A stretch of 64,000 bases of DNA from Diphasiastrum complanatum (Eukaryota; Streptophyta; Lycopodiopsida; Lycopodiales; Lycopodiaceae): positions 61,521,340 through 61,585,339 of the forward strand of contig CM055101.1 of the NCBI GenBank assembly GCA_029204225.1. The letters run 5' to 3'. Position numbers and translations under genes: made by a program. The notes beneath the pieces are model-generated. The model was not told where the DNA came from and ran no database searches. It saw nothing but the letters and a program-made list of their open reading frames with translations. Below, in pieces: positions 55,527 through 64,000 of this stretch; position 1 is the first letter of the stretch, and the number at the start of each line of letters is the position of its first letter.

Positions 55527-56675
55527 GAGAGTAGGCTTCTACACCTCAAGACAAGAATGGATGGCATGTCACTTAATGGAGGAGAGGAGAAAGCAAACTT
55601 TACATCTAAAGGCAAGAAGAAGCAACATCCATTCAAGAAGAATCAAGGCAAGGAGGCCGAGATGAAGAATGGAGGATCTACTTCCAAAGGCAAGGTAAAG
55701 AATAAGGCAAAAATCAAGTGTTTCTTTTGTGGAAAGAAAGGACACTTTGCCTCAGAATGCTACTTGAAGAAGAATCAACAAGCCAATGGAGATCAAGGGA
55801 ACATTGCTCAAGAGGAAGAGGATGAGGATGGATTCAACACATCCTTAGCGGTTGCATCTACACCAACTTCAAGTCAAGACACATGGTGGATAGGTAGTGG
55901 GGCTAGTTCCCACATGTCTTTTAGCAAGCATTATTTTTCTACTCTTCTATCTTGTAATGACTCTAAGAAGTCAATATACACTGGTGGTGATCAAGCATGC
56001 AAGATAGATGGCATAGGATCTATACCTCTTTGCTTAGGCACATCTAAAATGATAGATCTAGATAATGTTTTGTATGTTCCTACCATTTCAAGAAACTTGC
56101 TTGGTGTAGGACAACTAATGGACAATGGACTAGATGTACATTTCAAGAATGGAGTTTGTTCCATCTTGAAAAATGATAAGTGCATAGCTAGTTGCATTAA
56201 GCAAGGTAGACTTTTCAAGTTGGATGCTAATGTTGCAAATGAAAGTGTGAACTTGGCTGGGGAGGAGCTAACTCAAGTGGAGCTTTGGCATAAGAGATTA
56301 GGCCATCCTAATCTTCAATCTATGGAGTCAATGGCAAGCAAGGAACTAGCTCTCGGCCTACCAAGAGCTTTCAAGAAGTGTGGAAAGATGTGTGAGGCAT
56401 GTGGCCTTGCAAAGTCAGACAAATCTTCTTACAAGAGATCTTCATCAAGATCTCTCTCTCCCTTGGATCTCATACATTCTGATGTACATAGTTTTTCACA
56501 TGCAAGTAATGGAGGTGCCTTGATGTATGTAACTTTTATAGATGATTGTACTAGATTCACATGGATTGAGCTACTATCAAAGAAAGGTCTTGTTTATGAA
56601 GCTTTCATTAAGTTCAAGTCTCTAGTAGAGAAACAACTTAGTACTTCCATCAAAGCACTAAGATGTGAAAATGGG
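55527..56675 (+). pseudogene. Copia A gag C-terminus, protease, integrase start, copy 2
   Basis: One continuous frame, unlike copy 1. Knuckle CFFCGKKGHFASEC is intact here. The protease reads WWIGSGASSH (catalytic Asp lost, as in copy 1). Integrase reaches CENG, so the second catalytic Asp is Glu in this copy, then the filler starts. Confidence 0.88.
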
Positions 56676-57072
56676 CGTGTGAAGGGACTTGTGGACTCCT
56701 CACAGCCAATCTTGGTCGACCCATGTTTGGAATCTGCGTGTCCATGGATCACCCAGAAATGCAGCTCGGTAATACACACGAGCGATTGGCAGCTGATCTT
56801 CGACTTTGTCTGAAGGTAGTGCCTTAATAACGTCAAAGAATATGGATGGGAGAAAATTGTCCCATTTAGTCTCGATCCCCATTAGATGTTCTAATTCCCA
56901 GGCATAAGTGGTTGTCGCGCGGACTGTTGGATCAGGGCAATTGATATAATGGGTTGCGAACGCGGTGAGAGCCCTTCTGGCATCTACATCCGTAGTCCAC
57001 CCATATTCTGACTATATGATCGGCCAATTAAAATTCTGAAGTGTGATATTGTCCAGAGGGGTGCCGCATTCC
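56676..57072 (-). pseudogene. Captured gypsy accessory-domain fragment, copy 2
   Basis: Same position and 397-bp length as 19,933-20,329. The minus strand reads GDPWTRRFQTWVDQDWL, keeping Trp where copy 1 has TGA, and DQLPIARVYYRAA. Its presence in both copies dates the capture before the large duplication. Confidence 0.82.
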
Positions 57073-58069
57073 TCCAATAAAATGAAAGACTTTTGTGAGA
57101 TCAATGGCATTAAATTGCAGTACACTTGTTCCTACACCCCCCAACAAAATGGTGTGGCCGAGAGGAAAAATAGGAGTCTATGTGAGTGTGCAAAGTCTTT
57201 AAGACTTGATGCATCACTTCCCATCTCATTTTGGGGAGAAGCTATAACATGTGTAATAGACTTCCTAGTAGTGCTATAGATGGGATCTCACCTTATCAAG
57301 TCTTGTTTGATAAGAAACCCAATGTAAAAGATTTTAAGATCTTTGGATGTATTTGTTATGGTCACATCCCTTTGGAGACAAGAAAGAAAGAAGATGCTAC
57401 CTCCTTCAAAGGGATCTTTGTTGGCTATGGAGAAAATAGCAAGGGGTATAGGATATATGAACCTATATCCAAGAAGTAAAGGTAAGAAAGGATGTACTTT
57501 TTGATGAGTCACAATTTGCTAAGATCTTGTCAAATGGATCTAACCCATTGTGCATTGAAGAACTTGACAAACCCGAGGAGGATCTTGACAAACCCGAGGA
57601 TGGAGACATGTATCCAAGTCAAAAGGGGCCGAGAAGATCATCAAGAAGCAAGGCCGAGCCCTCAAGGCTCACCTATGTGGACAAGGGAAAGCAAAAGGAA
57701 GACTCTACACCTTCTACCTCTTACTCCTTCTTAGCTACATTGCTTGAAGAACCATCATCTTTTGAAGAAGCATATAAATCTAAAGTTTGGAGAGATGCAA
57801 TGCAAGTAGAGTATGATGCATTAGAAGAAAATCATACTTGGAATCTTATAAATCTTCCAAGAGGGAAGAAATCACTTGCATGTAAGTGGATTTATAGAAT
57901 AAAGTCCAATCAAGATGGATCTATTAGTAAGTACAAAGCTAGGCTTGTTACTAAGGGATTTCTTCAACTGAAAGGATTGGATTATGAAGAAACATTTGCA
58001 CCTGTAGCTAAGCTTGTAACTATTAGATTAATCATTTGCATTGCTGCTTTGTTCAAGTGGGATCTCTGC
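57073..58069 (+). pseudogene. Copia A integrase C-terminal half and RT N-terminus, copy 2
   Basis: YTPQQNGVAERKNR is intact. A 13-nt deletion after GAAGCTATAACATGTG (between TGTG repeats) shifts the frame, and another shift follows near 57,475. RT N-terminus VWRDAMQVEYDALEENHTW is open to FKWDLC at the solo LTR. Confidence 0.85.
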
Positions 58070-58679
58070 TGAATTCACACGTGTGGGATGCCCTACACAT
58101 GTATTTTTTATCTCCTAAGCCCAATAACACCATAAAGATCAAACTAGCATTAGTTGTCAATAGGAAAGCTGATCATACAAGCAATATTGTTGTGTTACAA
58201 GCAAAATCTGTCAACAAAAAATAAGACTAAGCATCATAAATGTCTCTACTCGGCTAGAGAGAGAAAATAGCAAGTACAAAACTCATGGAGAGAGAGAGGG
58301 CACAAAGAGCTTGTCTCCAAATTTGCATTACACACAAATTTCATCATTTTCTCAATGAGAGTACATCACATATATATAGATCCATGGACTCTCCTCCTAC
58401 TTTGAGTTGAATTGGAGTTGTGGATCCACCTCTCAAGCTATCTAGACTTATCCAAGCCACCTCACTATGTCTAATTGTGCCACATAGTCTTTTCATGCAT
58501 TAAATGTGGCATGTAAAGTACAAATGGCAATTCCTATGGTAGCTCGAGTTTCTACTTCTACCTACCTTGAATATTTTATTCTAAGATGGGTCTTTACTAA
58601 GCCAAAAGAGCTCAATTCATCTTTGGAATTTTTAGGACCCCTACTCACAACATTAGATAGATTTTTCAATATTCTGACA
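58070..58679 (-). repeat. Solo LTR E, copy 2
   Basis: 610 bp, same ends and same flanks (ATCTCTGC left, ATCTCTAC right) as in copy 1, so the insertion predates the large duplication. Confidence 0.8.
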
Positions 58680-58690
58680 ATCTCTACCAA

Positions 58691-59917
58691 ATGGATGTGA
58701 CAAATGCCTTCCTGAACGGCTTCTTAGAAGAGGAAATCTACATGATGCAACCCAAGGGCTTCATCAAGGTTGGTGAGGAGCAAAAGGTGTGCTACTTAAG
58801 GAAGAGCCTATATGGCTTGAAACAAACACCTAGAGCTTGGTACTCTAGGTTGCATGATTTTCTCTATTCTCTTGGCTTTGTACTAAGTGCTTATGAACCT
58901 TCTTTATATTTCAAATGTAATGAAGGAATGATCATCATTTTGGTACTTTATGTTGATGACATCATTTTGACAGGCAATGATGATGAAGGCATAAGCAAAG
59001 TAAAAGTTGATTTATCTAGTGAGTTCAAGATGGTAGATCTAGGCTTCCTAAAGTTTATACTTGGGATAGAAGTGTCTAGAAGTAGCAATTGTACTTTCAT
59101 AAGTCAATCTAAGTATGCTACTTCCATTCTTGAAAGATTTGGTATGAAAGATCATAAGGGGCTTGACGCCCCTATGGAGCATATTGTGAAAGCAACTAAT
59201 GAAGGTGATGAAGCATCCTTTGAGGACATCACCCTCTTTAGAAAGCTTATAGGCTCTCTAATCTATTTGACCATCAATAGACCTGACTAAAGTTTTTGTG
59301 TAAGCAAGTTGAGTCAAAGTATGCGAGCTCCTTTAGTTCATCATTGGAAAAGTGCCAAGAGAGTACTTAGATATGTTTCTAGTACTAGATTTTTTGGCAT
59401 ATTTTATGAAGGATCTAACTTGCACTTGAGAGCCTACTTGGATTTAGATTTTGCAGGTGACAAGATGGATAGGAAGTTTATCAGTGCATTTGCAACATTT
59501 CTTTGTGGAGGAGTAATATCTTGGATTTCCAAAAAGCAAGATACAATCTCACTATCTTCTTGTGAAGCCAAGTACAAGGCATTGACTTCAACAACCAAAG
59601 AGCTCCTATGGCTAAGAAGACTCTTGATGGAACTACATGTGCTAGAGGCCGAGGAGATCCCTTACATATTTTGTGACAGTCAAGCTTCTCAACAAATTGC
59701 TTCAAATCCTATCTTCCATGCTAGAACAAAGCATATTGAGATAGCTCACCACTTTGTGAGGGAGAAGGTACAATCCAAGGAGGTGCAACTACATCATGTA
59801 CCATCATCCGAATGCATAGTTGATATCTTAACAAAGCCATCGTCCAAAGATCCATTTTTTAAGTTAAGATATGCTCTTGGAATTGTAGATAGATGTACAT
59901 TAGATTTGCCAAGTTAG
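58691..59917 (+). pseudogene. Copia A reverse transcriptase and RNase H, copy 2
   Basis: Open from MDVTNAFLNGFLEEEIYM through LYVDDIILTGND to NRPD, then TAA near 59,288 (TTA in copy 1). From 59,309 RNase H continues with DTISLSSCEAKYKALTSTTK and KHIEIAHHFVREKVQSKEV, but DSDFAGD reads DLDFAGD. Confidence 0.88.
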
Positions 59918-59930
59918 AAGTGAGGAGGAG

Positions 59931-60583
59931 TGTTGAAAATTGTCACTTCTCACTTGACATTAGTTATTCTAAATATTGATCAAACGTTAGAATAATCTTG
60001 ATGATCTGATTTCACACGTGTGGATCCTGTTCCCACGTGTGAAAGGATGTACTTTTCATACTTGTATATATCTAAATTGATTCTATATCAATCTAGTTAG
60101 TGTGAACATGATATGACTAGTTTTTAGTCAAGTTGACTAGTCACCTAGAAATTAGCTTTTCCTTGCATGTGCATGAGTAAATGCTCCCACATGGCAAGTG
60201 GATGTTCACACATGTGTATAGAGTACTAGAAGATAAAATTTCACCATTTTTCTTAGATCCTATTTTGTAGGGAATATTTCTATATTCTAGAAGACTAGCT
60301 TTTTGAATTTTAGCCATATTCTAGAAGGTCAACTTTGGATAAAATCAAGGATGGATCAAATGGATAGATCTGAGTGATGTGGCACTCTTGACTGTACCAA
60401 ACTCGTGGATGTACTTGATCCATAAAAGGATCATCATTTTGCTAAGAAGATTGATGAGACTTTTGCATTCTACACTTTTGTGAGGTTTCTAGTCATTTGT
60501 CTTATGATTTCTATGAATGATTGCTATCTAGGATTATTGTACTTGTTGTTTCAGGTGCAGGCTAAAAACTGTAAAATTTATCA
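59931..60583 (+). repeat. Copia A 3' LTR, copy 2 (internally deleted)
   Basis: 653 bp, preceded by GAGGAGGAG. Two stretches present in copy 1 are missing: about 24 bp with one CACACGTGTG near 60,390, and about 190 bp after TCAGGTGCAGG near 60,560. It shares TTATTCTAAATATT and AGATAAAATTT with the copy-1 3' LTR. Confidence 0.93.
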
Positions 60584-60626
60584 CTATTCTAAATCATGAA
60601 TTGGCTAATGCAAATAGATCTACTAC

Positions 60627-61444
60627 TCACAAGGGGAACATACTCCACACATGTGTGATTTACGTATCTACATCAAAATGTAAAATGATAAAGCAAAATT
60701 TTGCATTAATTTGACAAGCGATATCATTGGACTGAATTTCAATCACTTTGTAAGGTCCTTCTCCTAGAAATTTCAACTTTCTCTTGTGTGTCTTGGCATT
60801 ATACAAAATTGCCAATTCTCCCTTAGCGAGATCATTGGGTTCTATATAACGATTGTGCTAGGCCTTTCTACGATGTTTTTCCATGTCTAATGTATGGAGG
60901 AAGAGATATCGAGTTTCATGGAGTTGGAGGAGATTGTGGAGTCTTTGTTTCGTAGACTCATCAGGCCTGGAATGACAAAATTAGTGCACATTATGGCTTC
61001 TTGGAATGGTGTTTGATTGCGGTCTTGAAAGCCTATAGAGCCATAGAGCCGCATGAAGTTTATGTTCTTAGTCTAAGCGAGTGGCCGCAATCATTTTCAT
61101 GATAATGGTATAGATTACTATCTATTCTGCTTGTTCATTACAACATGGTAAATGGGGCATATTTTTTTTTATGGACAACAAGATACGAAGATAACAAGTG
61201 AGTGATGGTTTTGTCTAGAGAGTGGGCACCACAATCATTCATGTGCCCCAAGGGGCAACCAATTCAGATGAAAATGTTTTAATATAGGAATTTATTAGTA
61301 GACACATCGTCAGTCTTTCTTATTGCTTTAGATTCGACCCATTTGGTTAGGTAATCTATGACTACAATAATATATCGAGCTTGGGAACCTTATGTAATTA
61401 GGTGTATAGGGCCGAAATAGTCAATGCCCCATTTTTCAAATGAC

Positions 61445-61446
<2 letters not shown>
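60627..61446 (-). pseudogene. Gypsy integrase remnant, antisense, copy 2
   Basis: Counterpart of 24,105-24,923. The minus strand reads [16 protein letters not shown], stop, then ARYIIVVIDYLTKWVES, and ends near the GEGPYKV block. Trp in KWVES is kept here. Confidence 0.8.

Positions 61447-61516
<70 letters not shown>
61447..61516. repeat. (GA)n microsatellite, about 70 bp
   Basis: Shorter partner of 24,924-25,030. Confidence 0.97.
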
Positions 61517-61518
<2 letters not shown>

Positions 61519-61571
61519 ATGTGACGTATCTCTTCAGTATGGTTCGTTATGGGTCTAGTGACATGATTAAG

Positions 61572-61632
61572 TATGGTTCTATATGATTCAATATGGTTCA
61601 GTACAGTTCAATATGGTTCCTTGTGATTTCAA
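61572..61632 (+). repeat. 20-bp tandem repeat, copy 2
   Basis: Three TATGGTTC units as at 25,087-25,147. Confidence 0.75.
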
Positions 61633-61705
61633 TTTGGTTTGTTGTGATCTTAGATGGAGAGAGTAAAAAGATTTCACATAGTCCCTCTTGACAAACCCTT
61701 TGAAG

Positions 61706-63648
61706 CCTTTCATTTTATAGCATAACAAGCAAAAACAAAGCTGTATAATGGCTTACAATACAAGATACCATAAAGCGAAGCAAGTTTTAGGATACTCAAC
61801 TGTTACCTGCCACCATCCCAAAACACAAAACTGCACGTGAGAAAGACAGGCGTCATAGTTGAGCATCAGTTGTTATCCATGCCTAAAACAAGTTTCACTA
61901 CTTTACCAGCTCAAATACAATGGCATAGCATACGTCCAGTCAGTATTCCCAACCATAACTTACTTTACTAGCAATACGTTCTGTCCTAGGAACTTAACAG
62001 TATCATGGCAAACACCATACTGATCAGTATAAGGCCACAATCAACATATGAAATACAGATTAACAATTAACATATATAAGAAGCTATTACTCATTTCAAA
62101 ACATACAGAGAGTTACGATTCAGGCCTTAGCATATGGTACTAGGACAGAGATTCGTGCCATACTGGCCCCTTGGACTCTACGTAGCATTATCATAGTCCA
62201 AACACTATGAGGCTTGGGCAAATCCATGCCATTCAAGCTTCCAAGAACTAAACCCTAATTAAAGGTCTAGCATACTCAATGCTACCACATTTTGTTTACC
62301 TAGCACTCCTATATCTTACAACATCATTTTACTTTTTAAACACCTTAGAACCATAATTGGCATTCCGCATCATGTTTTCATTGACATACTAATCAAATCA
62401 AATCAATAAAACATCTCTTTTGCATCATGAGGGCATTACCATCTCATATAGTTATGGGTATCATTATCAACACAACCTCTTGTAAAGAACCCTAAACAGA
62501 AGTTTATGTAAGCAAACATTAATGGTGTTTAAGTTTTGCATTGCTTTGTACCTATATACGTGGTGAAGAGATCTCTTAAAAACTACCCATCCTCCAACAA
62601 GTAGGCATCACACTTCCTTATATACTAATTATTCAACATGGCAATGGTAGGTTCAAATTGGATGTTTCATAATTGGTAGGAATCCTTCTAACAAGAGACA
62701 TGTCAAATCCTACGTTAACATACCTTCAAAATGAGTCCACCTCTTTGTTGTGACATTGCCCAACAACAACCACCAAATTTTCTTCCTAAGAAGCTTTGAG
62801 TGCTTGTCTATCAATGTTCATCATTACATGTGTTAGCCTACCAATCCAAACTGCATACAAAGCATAGATAGTTTGCAAATGTGTGCTATGGAGAACAAAG
62901 CACATTAACATGTTGTCAAATAGTCATACGAATACCTGTAATTGCTCCAAGCTTCTTTTCCAATGTATCACTCTTTCACAAGCCTTTGTAAGCCCAATAT
63001 ATGTAGATTCCTACCTCCATTAGGTCATAGTAGAGAGAGGGGGCCAGAGAAAATGAATAGGCATAGAAGAAGAGTGAAACTAAAGTGCTCCTCCCCTCTT
63101 TCATTAAGTAAAATCTCTTTATTCTTATTCAAATGGTCATTGGTGTACAATAAAAATAATGTATGGCTCAGTACATAGATCTACTAATCTGAATCAAACT
63201 GAGACAAGCATCATGTTATTTTCTATTAAGTACAATCACATGCTCACTGATCATGAGAGTAGGATGAGAGGAGATGTTGATTTTACGAGTCATTAATGTC
63301 CTTACTTAACTATTGAATCAATTCAGAGAGTACATAACATGGGAACCATATGAAGAATAATGATGTTGCTTGTGTAATTGGTTGGTGAATCAATTATTGA
63401 CAACATTGATCATGCAAACTTGATTGTATGAGAGAGGTAGATGAATTGGTGTCATACTGCTCGATATTAGATATGTCAAATCATTTAATACAAGGTGGCA
63501 CTAGCTACTGGCCTAAACATCTTTTGATGGCCAGTTGATTATCTATTTCTCTACAAAAGATTTGCAAACAAAGTAATACCACATATTTTGATCCTTTTGA
63601 AAAACAATATCTTCTATATTACACATTAAACTGTAAAAACGTAATTCT
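61706..63648. other. Right flank outside the duplication; no gene recognised
   Basis: AT-rich sequence with no similarity to the rest of the window that I can see. Short frames (e.g. 62,942-63,178) have no known motif. Part may be the LTR or leader of the copia whose gag begins near 63,649, but no LTR ends or PBS are evident. Confidence 0.5.
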
Positions 63649-64000
63649 GTGAGTTACGACAAATTGAAGCTTAAAATGAAGAGCATTTTAACAAATAAGG
63701 AGCTATGGGACATCATGACTAGGGTGAAACAATGCCCAAACACAACTCCAGTCAACATCCACTCATTTAACAGAAGGGCTCACAAGGTCTTATCATTGAT
63801 CAATTTGGCCATGAAGGATTATGTCATTGCCCATATTAGTAAAGTTGTGACTGTGAGAGTCGCTTGGGAGGCACTCAAAACACAGTTCTAAATGGTGAAT
63901 TTTTCACAAATAATATTTGCGAGAACCAAGTTGATTGGCATTGACTTGGAAGAAATTGAAGAGATATAAACATTTTTACATGAATCAAGGAGCTGTGAGA
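63649..64000 (+). pseudogene. Copia gag N-terminal region (UBN2-type), cut by window end
   Basis: It reads YDKLKLKMKSILTNKELWDI, FNRRAHKVLSLINLAMKDYV, IAHISKVVTVRVAWEALKTQ, then TAA at 63,889, and goes on as MVNFSQIIFARTKLIGIDLE and TFLHESRS. The LWDI, RAHKxLSLI, AWEAL and FLHE pattern is that of a copia gag from a lineage different from A, B and D. The start is unclear: GTG at 63,649 is only the first open codon. It would form the element particle. Confidence 0.78.

Larger units (their letters stand above)
49234..60583 (+). mobile_element. Ty1/copia element A with nested insertions, copy 2
   Basis: LTRs at 49,234-50,098 and 59,931-60,583, target-site duplication CTATT at 49,229-49,233 and 60,584-60,588. 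It has the same nested structure as 11,365-24,061 except that the inverted block of copy 1 is reduced to about 195 bp. Confidence 0.92.

Overview
The window is repeat-rich nuclear DNA of a land plant. The evidence is nested Ty1/copia and Ty3/gypsy LTR retrotransposons with plant-type primer-binding sites (initiator-Met type TGGTATCAGAGCC for the copias; close to the complement of the plant tRNA-Asp 3' end for the gypsy), AT-rich spacers and long AG microsatellites. I cannot name the species. I see no host gene, tRNA, rRNA or CRISPR array. Almost every coding region belongs to a retrotransposon and nearly all are broken by stops, frameshifts or insertions.

The main architecture is a large direct duplication. 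Bases 1 to about 25,220 (copy 1, cut by the window start) recur at about 37,587-61,705 (copy 2) in the same order and orientation. Both copies hold: (i) the 3' part of a gypsy element, i.e. reverse transcriptase, RNase H, integrase, a long extra reading frame after pol, and the 3' LTR; (ii) about 4 kb of flank with decayed copia pieces, an AG microsatellite and a degenerate tandem repeat; (iii) copia element A with CTATT target-site duplications, whose gag is split by a second copia (B), whose integrase carries a 397-bp antisense filler and whose RT is split by a solo LTR (E); (iv) a decayed antisense gypsy integrase with a second AG tract.

Between the copies (25,220-37,586) lie about 1 kb of unrecognised sequence and the 5' half of the copy-2 gypsy: truncated 5' LTR, PBS, leader, gag and protease. 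This part is interrupted by an antisense copia (D, 30,740-36,896), the best preserved element here. The right edge (61,706-64,000) leaves the duplication and ends in the gag of another copia.

The items most worth a second look are: the post-pol accessory protein of the gypsy (N-terminal domain, Ser/Pro-rich linker, coiled coil, C-terminal domain); a diverged antisense relative of its C-terminal domain captured inside copia A; a G-box palindrome (core CACACGTGTG) shared by the LTRs of several copia families; an AACCTTCGCCGAG-like motif clustered in the two long non-coding parts of the gypsy; and LTR diagnostic bases showing that the insertions came before the duplication.
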